A program made the position numbers and the translations under genes. From an uncultured Prochlorococcus sp. (GTDB lineage Bacteria > Cyanobacteriota > Cyanobacteriia > PCC-6307 > Cyanobiaceae): 64,000 nucleotides of DNA. The notes under the pieces are model-generated. The model searched no databases. It was given only the letters and a program-made list of their open reading frames with translations, and was not told the origin of the DNA. The first letter of the stretch is position 1. Each line of letters begins with the position of its first letter. Shown piece after piece: positions 10,052 through 20,628 of this stretch. The stretch covers positions 1 through 64,000 of the forward strand of contig CACGNA010000003.1 in NCBI GenBank assembly GCA_902574425.1, in the 5' to 3' direction.

Positions 10052-11050
10052 TTATATAAAAACGAAACCTAGAATTGAAGCAAGTATAGCGAATGAATAT
10101 ATAATAATCACAGTAGATTTTTGATTACACCCTATTAACAATAAACGATGATGTAAATGCCTGTTATCTGGCAAAAAAGGCGATTTGCCATTTAGAATTC
10201 TAGAAAATATAACTACTGTCATATCTGCTATGGGAATAAAAAGAAATAATAATGACATTGGTACATTAAAGATTTTACTTGGTATTGAATTATTAATAAC
10301 TTCTAAATTAGTGGTAGATCCAATTATCGAAAGAACTGCCAAATTAAAACCCAAAAAATAGGAGCCACAATCACCCATAAATATTTCTGAAGGGAAAAAA
10401 TTATATTTTAGAAAACCTAGACAAGAGCCTAATATTGCGGAAGATAATAAAATCATACCCGGTTCAAATGCTATAAAAGATTTAATTAAAAATGTAAATG
10501 AGCAAATAATAGAAATACCAGTAGCCAATCCATCTAATCCATCTATCCAATTTACAGCATTTATAACTGCTGTTATCCAAAAAATAGTAAATAAAAAACT
10601 TAGGAAGTAAGGTATCTCAACATATCCAAAATTATTAAATAAAAAACCAAAGTTTAAACAATCAATACTTACACCTTGGCTCCAAATTATGGATGAAATT
10701 ATAAATTGAAAAGAAAGTCTGGGCCACGGGGAAATATTATTTTTATCATCTATTAAACCTATTATAAAAACAAAAATAGTACATAATAAGAGAACTGGAA
10801 ATATACTTATTTCTTCATTTAAAGTTTCAGAAAACCACAAATAATTAATTAAAATTACTGATATAAAACCTAAAATCATTGCTAACCCACCTATTCTTGT
10901 TAAAGATTCTTTCTTTAATTTTCTTTCATTTGGTATATCTACAAATCCAAAATTTTTCCCAATCTTATCTACTAAAGGAACTGATAAATATGTAATAGTT
11001 GAAGCCAAAAACAAATTTAAGGCAGTTATAAAAAGATATCTTCCCAACAT
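10052..11050 (-). CDS. WecA/MraY/TagO-like polyprenyl-phosphate glycosyl-1-phosphate transferase
   Basis: GLIDDKNNISPWPRL, NAVNWIDGLDGLATG, FMGDCGSYFLGF, DNRHLHHRLL. Confidence 0.9.
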   Translation of the reverse strand: MLGRYLFITALNLFLASTITYLSVPLVDKIGKNFGFVDIPNERKLKKESLTRIGGLAMILGFISVILINYLWFSETLNEEISIFPVLLLCTIFVFIIGLIDDKNNISPWPRLSFQFIISSIIWSQGVSIDCLNFGFLFNNFGYVEIPYFLSFLFTIFWITAVINAVNWIDGLDGLATGISIICSFTFLIKSFIAFEPGMILLSSAILGSCLGFLKYNFFPSEIFMGDCGSYFLGFNLAVLSIIGSTTNLEVINNSIPSKIFNVPMSLLFLFIPIADMTVVIFSRILNGKSPFLPDNRHLHHRLLLIGCNQKSTVIIIYSFAILASILGFVFI

Positions 11051-11125
11051 TAGTCAAACTTTTTGAAATTTTAACATATGATATTGGTCATAAATATAAT
11101 TGATTGATTTCTGATTTTAAAATAA

Positions 11126-12553
11126 TCATCTTCCCTGTAAAGGGGGTTTCATATAATTTGGTATTTCAATTCCATAAAGCTCAAGAATTGTTGGGCAAAT
11201 TTGTCTTGTGTCAACTTTTTCTGCTAAATCATTTATTTTAATTATATTTTGATCCTTTCCCAACCAGCAAAAAATACCTTCTGGGATATGGTATCCAGTA
11301 CCTATATCTCTTTCAATTAATTCAATACCAAATACATTTAAGTCAAAAATTTTGTCTAGGTATTTGACTGAATTAGTTATCGGTGCGGAGGAAGATAAGT
11401 TAAAGATAAAATTTATTTTTAACCCTACTGGTTTATATCTTTCTATAAAAATTTGATTATTATTTTCATCTTTTAAATCCTTTATCACTCTCCTTAATGA
11501 ATATAAAGAATCAATGTCTTTAGCCTCAATGCAATAATCAGGATGCATAGCAGGAAGTAATTTAAAAGAATTATTTTCTAGTTTTAAGGCTTTAATTAGA
11601 TTTTTAAAATTTTTTAGAAATAATTCAGGAGTATAGTCACCTCTATCTATAAAGGACTGTCCCATACTGCTTACTATGAGAATATTATGGCCAGTCATAT
11701 TAGCGAAATTAATTAGTTTTTTTAAATTATTATTTGCTAAATGCATTGCCTTAATAATTGATTTAGAATGAAATTGATCCACTTCAGACTCATTTAGTTG
11801 GAAATCTTCAAAAAACAGATATTTCCAATATCTATGCATCATTCCTGCAACATGATTTGTGAAGTAAGTCGAAAATGTTGGTTTGAATTTATAAATATTT
11901 CTTAAATATAAATCAAATGAAAACACATTCTGTAAGATAGATCTTCTAGTTTTATATTTACTATTAATTTGTTCTTTAAAAATGTGCATCAACGCAGAGA
12001 ATGCAGAGGATTTAGAAATTGAGCCATTACTTACTAGCCTTAGAAAATTAAGAATATATTCATTACTAATTTTCCTACTTAATGCCTTATTTTCCTTTGT
12101 TAACTCTAAGTTAAAAAATTGAAAATCACTTAATTCCTTTGGGTAAGCTAATGGACTTGGTGCAAATGTATCTGGCAAATAAAATTTGCAAAATTTGCTT
12201 TTAATTGGAGGGTAGGATTGTAAAGATCCAAATATTCCAACATCGACTTTATTTTGAATTAATAATTCCCAAATAGGTTTATATTCCTTAGCCTTTTTTA
12301 GATCTTGATTCAAATATCTAATATTATGAATTTTATTATCAATTCCTCTATGTACAGTTGGCCAAGTAGACCAAGGGTGTAATTCTCCATTATCGTAAGT
12401 ATATGTATCAAAAACTTTTCCTTCATTAGCAATTTGTGCGAAAGCAGAATTAGGAAATTTTGCAACATAATGATTAAATAATCTTCTAGGCACCTCATTG
12501 AGTTCATAAAGTATTATTTTGGGTTTATTTTTTTTATTAAAGATTTTTTTCAT
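11126..12553 (-). CDS. Alkaline-phosphatase-superfamily-like hypothetical protein
   Basis: IILYELNEVPRRLFNHY...HPWSTWPTVHRGI...YKPIWELL...VGIFGSLQSYPP; fold assigned from pattern only. Confidence 0.45.
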   Translation of the reverse strand: MKKIFNKKNKPKIILYELNEVPRRLFNHYVAKFPNSAFAQIANEGKVFDTYTYDNGELHPWSTWPTVHRGIDNKIHNIRYLNQDLKKAKEYKPIWELLIQNKVDVGIFGSLQSYPPIKSKFCKFYLPDTFAPSPLAYPKELSDFQFFNLELTKENKALSRKISNEYILNFLRLVSNGSISKSSAFSALMHIFKEQINSKYKTRRSILQNVFSFDLYLRNIYKFKPTFSTYFTNHVAGMMHRYWKYLFFEDFQLNESEVDQFHSKSIIKAMHLANNNLKKLINFANMTGHNILIVSSMGQSFIDRGDYTPELFLKNFKNLIKALKLENNSFKLLPAMHPDYCIEAKDIDSLYSLRRVIKDLKDENNNQIFIERYKPVGLKINFIFNLSSSAPITNSVKYLDKIFDLNVFGIELIERDIGTGYHIPEGIFCWLGKDQNIIKINDLAEKVDTRQICPTILELYGIEIPNYMKPPLQGR

Positions 12554-13126
12554 ATTAAAAATATTTTATTAAAAAAGGTTTATTTCAAATCAAAAAATTA
12601 ATTTTAAAACTTTAGAGAAATTTTATACTAATTCATAATATTCTTAAAGACTTTTGTATTCTAAATTAAAAATTAGCATGTATAAACTTTTATTTGTGTC
12701 TTTGGTGAAAATTTATTTCTTTAATAGTTTTAAATAATATAATTCTTGAAAAAATAAAAAATATTGATAGAGGAAGTCCTAAGAATTCAATTTAATAATT
12801 ACAAGATACTATCTTTATGTATTTACTATATTAAGAGTTATTGAAATGTTTTTTTCTAAAACATAATTTTGATAAATATTCTCATTCTACAAAAAATGAC
12901 TACATAAATTTAGATAATTAAACTTTTAAGCCCTTCATAAATGAATATGAATAATTAGACTTTAAATTATTTAGAAACTATTTAACTTAAACTGAAATTA
13001 AACATGAAATATTCTAAATAAAAAAAAATTACTTCTAATTGCTTTAATTTAAGTATTAAAAAATAAATGAAATTCTTTTTTAGACAATTTAAAATTTTTA
13101 TTCCAAATCTGTAATTATAAAAAAAA

Positions 13127-13822
13127 ATGAGACCAATAAGAAGAAATGATTCGAGATTATGGGCAAGATTCCTATACTCTTATGGTGATATATATAACTA
13201 TGTTTTCAGGAAAACTTTTGGAAATATATTAGATAAAAAAATAAATAGAGGGATGCACATTTCTCAAAATAAAAACTCAATTTTAAGAGCATCTGCAACT
13301 AAAACTGCTTGGCTAGTAAATATAGATAGATGCTTTAAAATGTTAAAGTTGCTAGAAGGATTTTCCTATAAAGAGATAGAAAACTTTAGATGGATAGATG
13401 TAGGGTGCGGAAATGGATTAGCTTCTATTTATGTCGCTTATAAGTATAAGATTAAATCTCAATTTCTTTTTGATTTTGATTTAAGGTGTATAACGCAAGC
13501 AAAACAAAATTATAAAAAGTACAATAATTCACTTTTTGGGAAATGGTTTCATATTAGTAAACCTAAATTTAAAAATACTGATGCCTCAATTGAAAAAATA
13601 CCTAACAACTTTGAAGGAATTAATATTATTTATTTATATGATCCGTTTGATCAATATATATTAAAAAAATTCATAAAGATTAATGCTAAAATATTCAAAA
13701 AGGGATGTATTATATTTTATTTAAATGACATAAATAGAAAAATTTTTTTCGAAGAACTTAAAAATAAAATTTCTAAATATAAAAGGAATAATTTCTATGA
13801 AATAAGTATTTTTTTATTTTAG
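13127..13822 (+). CDS. Class I SAM-dependent methyltransferase-like protein
   Basis: Motif I FRWIDVGCGNGLASIYVAYKYK. Confidence 0.7.
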   Translation: MRPIRRNDSRLWARFLYSYGDIYNYVFRKTFGNILDKKINRGMHISQNKNSILRASATKTAWLVNIDRCFKMLKLLEGFSYKEIENFRWIDVGCGNGLASIYVAYKYKIKSQFLFDFDLRCITQAKQNYKKYNNSLFGKWFHISKPKFKNTDASIEKIPNNFEGINIIYLYDPFDQYILKKFIKINAKIFKKGCIIFYLNDINRKIFFEELKNKISKYKRNNFYEISIFLF

Positions 13823-13934
13823 AGACAGAAAACTGAATCTTCCTTATTTCAATAAAAAACTATTCAACTAATAATTTAATAATCTAAACATCAAAAACTA
13901 TACTTAAAAAGTATCTAAAAACATTTTGAATAAA

Positions 13935-14007
13935 TGGAGCCAAGCGGACTCGAACCGCTGGCCCCCTGCATGCCATGCAGGTGCTCTACCAGCTGAGCTA
14001 TGGCCCC
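13935..14007 (-). tRNA. tRNA-Ala(GGC)
   Basis: Cloverleaf GGGGCCATAGCTCAGCTGGTAGAGCACCTGCATGGCATGCAGGGGGCCAGCGGTTCGAGTCCGCTTGGCTCCA; loop ATGGCAT gives GGC; CCA not encoded. Confidence 0.96.
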
Positions 14008-14117
14008 AAATCTCGAAACGTCAATGATATCAATCTATCTTAAGATTTTTCTCGTAACGTCCGTAATTCCTATAGTACTTTATAGCGTTTGATTATTGAA
14101 ATCTGCACCTTAAAATC

Positions 14118-15806
14118 TTAAGTAATTAAGATAATTCCTAGAATTTGGCAATTAATTAGATCTAACCTTTCAACTAATTTAATAATTTCATTGGATTGTA
14201 AAGAATTTTTATTTGCAATTATATAATAATTAAATGAATTTAAATATTTTTCAAAAATATTTGATGAATTTAAGATTAATAATTCTTTTTCTTTATCGAT
14301 AGAATTAACAACTAAAGCTATCAAGTTTTGCTCTTCTTCTGAATTATCTAAACAAATTAAACTCAATTTATTTTTTAGTAAAGAATTAAAAAATTTAACT
14401 AAAAATTTTATTTTTTCAGAATTAGATGCAATATCATTTCTACCAAGTTGTTCAATAATTTGTGATTTAAAAAGTTTTTCTAAATATTTAGAATCATATA
14501 TTTTTCCTGATTTCTTTTCTTTATATGCTGCACTAACAATACCTGCGAAGAGACCAAAACCTAAACCTATTAACCCTATTTGCCTTCTTGAAGGAGCAAC
14601 AGGATAATCTAATAAAGTAGGTTTAGTAATTAATTCCCAAGGATCTTTGATCTTCGCTTCATCAAGTTCTATTAACCTTAATTGAGATTCTAATGTAATC
14701 AGAGTCGTTTCATCCCTCTCGGCTTCACGAATCAATTCTTTGTATTTTAATAAAACACCTTTAGGTCTAATAGCTGCCTCCATTCTAGCCTCAGCCTCTA
14801 TTCTAGCTATTTTCAAATATTTAATTGATCGTTCCTTAAGCAAATCTACTATTAAATCTCTCTTATTTAATAACTCAATTACATTCTTATCATTATCTTT
14901 ATATCTAGTACGAATTTCAGCTAAATTCTGCTCAATATCTTTTAATGTTTGCGGCAAGCCCTCTGCTACTAAAGCAGGAATTGAAGAACCTATATACTGT
15001 AATTCTTCAAAATTGTTCAACTCGCTAATTTTCTTTAATTGAATATCTATTCTTCTTATTTCATTTGCAGCATTGGCTCTGACATTCTCTATGCCAACAT
15101 TTGGAAGTAAAAGATTTGGTCCTGAAAGCATATCTTTAATAGAAAGATTTGCTTTCTGTTCTAAATCGAAATAAACAAGATCTTGCTCGATAGCATAATT
15201 TTGTGCTTTTTTTAAAGAATCTGAGCTTTTTACTCTAAATAATTCTATTTGTTGACTTAAATAATTCTTAGTTAATTCTTGATTTCTTTTTTTATTTCTT
15301 CCAGAATAATCTTGATAGGCAATAGTAATTTTTTGCAAAACGGGAATTATCAATTCTTTATCTTTATCTCTATAAGAGATATTAAGAATAGTAGTTCCCC
15401 TCTCTAAGTTAATTTTAAGATTTTTTTTCCAAGATGAATAACGTTCTGAAAAATTTTTACCATCTTTACTAGAAATAACAAATTGAAATATAGGTTCTAA
15501 AATTGATGGGCTTTTTAATATACCAACCTCTGTTTTTAAATCATTTACTCCAGCCAAACCAGCAATTCTATTTAAACCAGCACTTATTGATTGTTGTTGT
15601 TGGTTAGACTCTGAATTTAAAACTATTTGAAACTGACCCTCCCATATTCTCTTTAGTGAAACAGCATAAATACATGCAATTAAAAAGGAAACTAAAGAAA
15701 CAGAACCAATTAAAAACTTGTTTCTCAATAGAAACTTTAAAATCAACTTAATATCTAATTCCTCATCTAGAGAAATTAAATTTTTATTATTTGGCTTATC
15801 TTCCAT
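14118..15806 (-). CDS. Wzz/GumC-type chain-length determinant-like protein
   Basis: N-terminal LKFLLRNKFLIGSVSLVSFLIACIYAVSLKRIWEGQFQIVL, coiled middle, second TM after PVAPSRRQIGLIGLGFGLFAGI. Confidence 0.8.
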   Translation of the reverse strand: MEDKPNNKNLISLDEELDIKLILKFLLRNKFLIGSVSLVSFLIACIYAVSLKRIWEGQFQIVLNSESNQQQQSISAGLNRIAGLAGVNDLKTEVGILKSPSILEPIFQFVISSKDGKNFSERYSSWKKNLKINLERGTTILNISYRDKDKELIIPVLQKITIAYQDYSGRNKKRNQELTKNYLSQQIELFRVKSSDSLKKAQNYAIEQDLVYFDLEQKANLSIKDMLSGPNLLLPNVGIENVRANAANEIRRIDIQLKKISELNNFEELQYIGSSIPALVAEGLPQTLKDIEQNLAEIRTRYKDNDKNVIELLNKRDLIVDLLKERSIKYLKIARIEAEARMEAAIRPKGVLLKYKELIREAERDETTLITLESQLRLIELDEAKIKDPWELITKPTLLDYPVAPSRRQIGLIGLGFGLFAGIVSAAYKEKKSGKIYDSKYLEKLFKSQIIEQLGRNDIASNSEKIKFLVKFFNSLLKNKLSLICLDNSEEEQNLIALVVNSIDKEKELLILNSSNIFEKYLNSFNYYIIANKNSLQSNEIIKLVERLDLINCQILGIILIT

Positions 15807-15926
15807 ATGTTTTTTGTATTTTAATTAGTCCAAAAATTCACAATTTCATTCCTTAAGGAGGAATTATTATTAAATTATATCCTAATGAGGCTTTTCACTT
15901 TTTATCTATATTCATAAAAATAAAAG

Positions 15927-16541
15927 TTAAATTTTTCTCCAAACAGCTAAAAGCTTACCTTGAAAAATAACTTCATCTAAATTCAGCTCAATTGGTTCAT
16001 ATGCTAAATTTGCTGCCTCTAAGAAAATTTTATCTTGTTTTTTAACAAAATATTTCAGAGTTGTTCCAAGCCCAGGAACCATAGCACTTACTATTGTGCC
16101 ATTTTTTAGAGAATATGAGTCTTTTATAGGCTCCATTAAAACCATATCTCCATCAGCGATACAAGCATCTATCATTGAATCTCCATTTACCATAAGAGCG
16201 AACACATCTTTCTTTTTTAGAACATCTGTAATATCTAAATTTTCTTGAACATCTTGATAAGTTTCAATTAAACCTCCCGCCGCAACAGATCCTTTTATTG
16301 GTACTCCTTCCAAAATTTCATCAACAATTTGTAGTGTTCTAGCTTTACCGCCTTGCCAGGCAATGTAGCCTTTTTCTTGTAGATGCTTTAGGCGACTTTG
16401 TATAGGAGCAGGCGATTTTAGTCCCATGGCCTGCATCATCTGTCTGATAGATGGACTATGTTGAAAGTTTCTCATATAGTCTTTAATCCATTCATAAAGC
16501 TCACTCTGGGCATCTGTAAGATTGTCTGAAGTATTACGCAC
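15927..16541 (-). CDS. lexA: LexA SOS repressor
   Basis: HTH N-terminus (LTDAQSELYEWIKDY...SPSIRQMMQAMGL), VAAGG cleavage site, NGDSMIDA catalytic Ser, TLKYF catalytic Lys. Confidence 0.95.
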   Translation of the reverse strand: MRNTSDNLTDAQSELYEWIKDYMRNFQHSPSIRQMMQAMGLKSPAPIQSRLKHLQEKGYIAWQGGKARTLQIVDEILEGVPIKGSVAAGGLIETYQDVQENLDITDVLKKKDVFALMVNGDSMIDACIADGDMVLMEPIKDSYSLKNGTIVSAMVPGLGTTLKYFVKKQDKIFLEAANLAYEPIELNLDEVIFQGKLLAVWRKI

Positions 16542-16557
16542 AAAATAAATATAAACT

Positions 16558-16571
16558 AATACATTTGTACC
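16558..16571 (-). promoter_or_regulatory. Candidate LexA (SOS) box upstream of lexA
   Basis: Minus strand GGTACAAATGTATT vs the cyanobacterial LexA-box consensus as recalled, RGTACNNNDGTWCB: one mismatch; 16 nt upstream of the start codon. Confidence 0.5.
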
Positions 16572-16597
16572 GTTCTATTGATTAATTTGCAAGTTTT

Positions 16598-17524
16598 TCA
16601 AGAAAGAAGGCAAGACAAAAGAGCTTGCTGAACATGCATTCTATTTTCAGCCTGGTCGAATATCCTGCTATTCCTGCTATCAATTACTTCATCAGTTATT
16701 TCTTTATCTCTATAGGCAGGAAGACAATGAAGAATAATAGCATCTTTATCAGCATTGCTTACTAAACTATTATCAATTGTAAATCCAATAAAGTCTTTAT
16801 CTTTCTCTTCTTTTTGATTTTCTTCCCCCATAGATGACCAAACATCTGTATATAAAACATTTGCTCCCCGTACTGCAGTAATAGGATCATTAGTGATTTT
16901 CAATAAGTTCTTATTTTTATATATTTCATATGCTTTTTTAAGCACCAACGAGTTAGGTTCATAACCTTTAGGACATGCAATTCTAACTTCTACTCCTAAT
17001 AATGCTCCACATAAAATAAGAGAATTTACGACATTATTGCCATCACCTATAAATGTCAAAACTACATCTTTAAAATCAAGAAATTCCTCATGGATTGTTA
17101 AGAAATCAGCTAAAGCCTGACAGGGATGTTCTAAATCTGTAAGAGCATTAATAACAGGCTTCGTAGACCACTTTGCATATTCTTGCAGAACTGACTGATC
17201 AAATGTTCTAATTGCAATAACATCGCAATATCTACTTAGAACTCTTGCGGTATCTTTAATGGGCTCTCCTCTTCTTATTTGTGATGTTGATGGATTTAGG
17301 TCAATAGTGGTTCCACCAAGCCTCGACATCGCAACTTGAAAACTAACTCTTGTGCGTGTTGATGACTTATCAAATATTAATCCTAAAACTTTATTGTTTG
17401 GGCAAATATCTATTTTTTTATTTTTAAAATTTTTTGCAAGTTCTAAAATATGAAGAAATTCATCGGTAGATATATCCAAGCTTGATAGGAAATTATTATT
17501 AGCAAGCTTGTTTGGTTTTAGCAT
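16598..17524 (-). CDS. argF: Ornithine carbamoyltransferase
   Basis: DKSSTRTRVSFQ, HPCQALADFLT, HCLPAYRDKEIT. Confidence 0.97.
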   Translation of the reverse strand: MLKPNKLANNNFLSSLDISTDEFLHILELAKNFKNKKIDICPNNKVLGLIFDKSSTRTRVSFQVAMSRLGGTTIDLNPSTSQIRRGEPIKDTARVLSRYCDVIAIRTFDQSVLQEYAKWSTKPVINALTDLEHPCQALADFLTIHEEFLDFKDVVLTFIGDGNNVVNSLILCGALLGVEVRIACPKGYEPNSLVLKKAYEIYKNKNLLKITNDPITAVRGANVLYTDVWSSMGEENQKEEKDKDFIGFTIDNSLVSNADKDAIILHCLPAYRDKEITDEVIDSRNSRIFDQAENRMHVQQALLSCLLS

Positions 17525-17552
17525 GAATATTTCTAGTTAGATCAAAATTCTA

Positions 17553-19415
17553 CTACGCAGGCATTTTACTTTCTGCTAAGAGATTCTTGAGATCTTCCCC
17601 TTCAATAACTTCTTCTTGGAGGATTTTTTGAGAAATCGATTCCAGAAGAGGTAAATTATTCCTCAAAATGTTAAGTGCCGTTTCATGCGCATCATCAACT
17701 AAATCTCTAACCTCTTTATCTATTGCTTGAGCAGTAGCATCACTAACAGATCTCCTAGGATTATTACCATTACCTAAAAACTGACCACCACCTTGTTTAT
17801 CGTAAGCAAGTGGGCCAAGAATATCACTCATTCCAAATGTACCAACCATTTGTTCGGCTATATCGGTTGCTCTTTGCAAATCATTTGAAGCTCCAGTAGT
17901 AATCTTTCCAAAAACTACCTCTTCAGCAGATCTTCCTCCAAGAAGGGTAGCTATTTGCCCTTTTAACTCTTCTTTTGAGTTTAAAAATCTTTCTTCAGTT
18001 GGCAATTGAAGAGTATAACCAAGTGCACTCATACCTCTAGGAACAATTGAAATCTTTGCGACTTTAGAACCCCCAGGCATAAGATGACCAACAATAGCAT
18101 GACCAACTTCGTGATAAGCGACAACTTTCTTTTCATCATCTTGCAAAACACGACTCTTCTTTTCCAATCCAGCAACAACTCTTTCTATCGCCTCGCTTAA
18201 GTCTTGTTGTTCTACACTTTTTCTCTTTGCTCTGGCTGCAAGTAAAGCAGCTTCATTTACCATGTTAGCCAGATCAGCTCCTGCGAATCCACTAGTGGCT
18301 TGAGCAATAGAATCTAAGTCTATTGAGTCAGAAAGTTTAACTTTTTTTGTATAAATTTCCAAGATTGTTTTTCTTCCAGATAAATCTGGTCTGTCAACTA
18401 GAACTTGTCTATCAAACCTACCGGGTCTTAGTAAGGCAGCATCAAGCACTTCTGGTTGGTTAGTTGCTGCTAAGACTATAACTGGCTTATCAGCTGAAGC
18501 AAATCCATCCATTTCGGTAAGAAGCTGATTTAAAGTTTGTTCTCTCTCATCATTACCACCAACTACTCCCATTGATCCCGAACGGCTTTTACCAATAGCA
18601 TCTAATTCGTCGATAAATATAATGCATGGAGCTTTTTTCTTTGCTTGCTCAAATAAATCTCTGACTCTTGCTGCACCTGCACCTACAAAAAGTTCAACAA
18701 ATTCAGAACCTGAAATAATGAAAAAAGGAACTTCTGCTTCACCAGCAACAGCCTTTGAAAGAAGAGTTTTACCTGTTCCTGGAGGTCCTACAAGAAGAAC
18801 TCCTTTAGGTATTCGTGCTCCAATATCAGTATATCTCTCTGGTTTTTTTAAAAAATCCACTATTTCCGTTAATTCGTCTTTAGCTTCATCAACGCCTGCC
18901 ACATCAGCAAAGGTTACTTTTGATTCATCATCTGGTACATAAACTTTAGCTTTACTTTTAGTAAAACTTAGGGCTCCTTGAGCACCTCCACCTCCCATAC
19001 TCCTTCTTGCAAAGAACTGCAAAACAAGAATAAAAATTAGAGGAGGAACAACCCAGCTCAAGATGGTTGAGAAGAAATTAGGTTTCTTTGGAGGAGCAGC
19101 AGCAAATTCTACCCCTTTATTTTCTAGCCTTTGTGGAAGGTCCATATCAAAAATTGGGGTTGTTGCTAAAACCGAAGGTGCTCCTTCTTCAGCTCCATTT
19201 AATTCATATCTAATTTGTTCTTGAGTAATATATGCCCGCTTAACTTCCCCGTCATTAACCTGATCTATGAATAGAGAATAGGGAACTCTAGGGATTTGCA
19301 TATTTTGATTAGGAAACAAACTACTAAATAAAAGTAATGCTCCAACTCCTATCAAAATGATATTTACAATTCCAAAACGTCTATTAGGTTGATTATCGTC
19401 TTGTCTTATTGGCAT
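17553..19415 (-). CDS. ftsH: ATP-dependent zinc metalloprotease FtsH
   Basis: [10 protein letters not shown] Walker A, SRH region, [10 protein letters not shown] zinc motif. Confidence 0.98.
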   Translation of the reverse strand: MPIRQDDNQPNRRFGIVNIILIGVGALLLFSSLFPNQNMQIPRVPYSLFIDQVNDGEVKRAYITQEQIRYELNGAEEGAPSVLATTPIFDMDLPQRLENKGVEFAAAPPKKPNFFSTILSWVVPPLIFILVLQFFARRSMGGGGAQGALSFTKSKAKVYVPDDESKVTFADVAGVDEAKDELTEIVDFLKKPERYTDIGARIPKGVLLVGPPGTGKTLLSKAVAGEAEVPFFIISGSEFVELFVGAGAARVRDLFEQAKKKAPCIIFIDELDAIGKSRSGSMGVVGGNDEREQTLNQLLTEMDGFASADKPVIVLAATNQPEVLDAALLRPGRFDRQVLVDRPDLSGRKTILEIYTKKVKLSDSIDLDSIAQATSGFAGADLANMVNEAALLAARAKRKSVEQQDLSEAIERVVAGLEKKSRVLQDDEKKVVAYHEVGHAIVGHLMPGGSKVAKISIVPRGMSALGYTLQLPTEERFLNSKEELKGQIATLLGGRSAEEVVFGKITTGASNDLQRATDIAEQMVGTFGMSDILGPLAYDKQGGGQFLGNGNNPRRSVSDATAQAIDKEVRDLVDDAHETALNILRNNLPLLESISQKILQEEVIEGEDLKNLLAESKMPA

Positions 19416-19518
19416 AGTTGTTTTCGGATCTTGAACTTATTATAAACTAAACCATAAGTTTCCTTACCTGTATTGTTTTTTTTGGGTAGAAACCGAACGG
19501 TACTTTGACCCATATAAA

Positions 19519-20613
19519 TTAATTTTTAAATGAACTCTTAACGCATATATCATTGCCAATCAAACTAACCTGAGAATCACTTAATTTAATAATTTTATTC
19601 ATTTCTTCAAATTCAAAATCACCAAAGGGATTCATACTATCCACTCCACCTAAAATTTTTGGAGCAATAAAGGTAATAATTTCCTGAATACAATTAGATT
19701 GAACAGCTGCTGTAGCTAATCTAGGGCCGCATTCCCACAAAACTTTATTACACCCTCTTTTGGCAAGTATTTTTGCAATTAAATTTGGATCATCTGATGA
19801 TACCTTTTCAACCTCCACACATTTAGGAATCCTTGTAAGGTAACTTTCATTTGCAGTAGATGAATCATAAATGACTAATGTTTTTGCCTTATCGCAATCC
19901 CAAAGATTAGATTTTGATGGGAGATCTAAACTTTTTGTAAACACAACTCGCAAAGGCTCAGGGTTTTTTGAACCTCTAGTAGTCAAAAGTGGATTATCTT
20001 TCCTTAATGTGTTTCCACCAATAATTATTGCATCAAATTCTGCTCTGAAAGTATGAACTAAAGATCTTGATTCTTCATTAGTAATCCATTTGCTTTCACC
20101 ATTTTTTAAACCTATTCTGCCATCAATACTCATTGCCCATTTGAGAACACCAAATGCCTTTTTAGTAATATTCCTATGAATGAAAGCCTTATTTAAGGCT
20201 AAAGATTCTTTTTCACATAATCCTACGTGAACTTGAATTCCCGCTTCTTTTAGCAATTGAATACCTTTACCAGATACTCTTTTATCAGGATCAAGAATAG
20301 ATATATATACCTTTTTTATCCCCGAAGATATTATCTTATCTACACATGGAGGTGTTCTACCATGGTGACAACAAGGTTCAAGGTTTACATACATTGTCCC
20401 CCCATTGGCATCTTTATTTAGGTTTTCAGAAGCCATTGCCTCGGCATGAGGCATACCCGCCTTATAATGAAATCCCTCTGAAATAAGGTTTCCATTTTTA
20501 TCAAGTATTACTGCTCCTACCCTAGGGTTAGGACTAGTTGTATTTTTCCCTAACGAAGCTAAAAAAATTGCTCTTTTCATCCATCTTGTATGGCTTACAT
20601 TTTTTTCAGACAT
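19519..20613 (-). CDS. ribD: Bifunctional riboflavin deaminase/reductase
   Basis: TSPNPRVGAVI, HAEAMA, EPCCHHGRTPPC, C-terminal reductase domain. Confidence 0.96.
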   Translation of the reverse strand: MSEKNVSHTRWMKRAIFLASLGKNTTSPNPRVGAVILDKNGNLISEGFHYKAGMPHAEAMASENLNKDANGGTMYVNLEPCCHHGRTPPCVDKIISSGIKKVYISILDPDKRVSGKGIQLLKEAGIQVHVGLCEKESLALNKAFIHRNITKKAFGVLKWAMSIDGRIGLKNGESKWITNEESRSLVHTFRAEFDAIIIGGNTLRKDNPLLTTRGSKNPEPLRVVFTKSLDLPSKSNLWDCDKAKTLVIYDSSTANESYLTRIPKCVEVEKVSSDDPNLIAKILAKRGCNKVLWECGPRLATAAVQSNCIQEIITFIAPKILGGVDSMNPFGDFEFEEMNKIIKLSDSQVSLIGNDICVKSSFKN

Positions 20614-20628
20614 TTCTTCAATTAATAA

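Noticed and set aside
12310-12507. 65-aa minus-strand ORF
   Set aside because: Alternative frame of the 11126-12553 gene.
18622-18942. 106-aa plus-strand ORF antisense to ftsH (with similar ones at 14740, 38628, 49889, 29910, 30181, 61418, 61629, 61886)
   Set aside because: Antisense to confident genes with no independent support.
19480-19515. Possible second LexA box near CGGTACTTTGACCC upstream of ftsH
   Set aside because: Only the left half matches the consensus; right half lacks GTWC.
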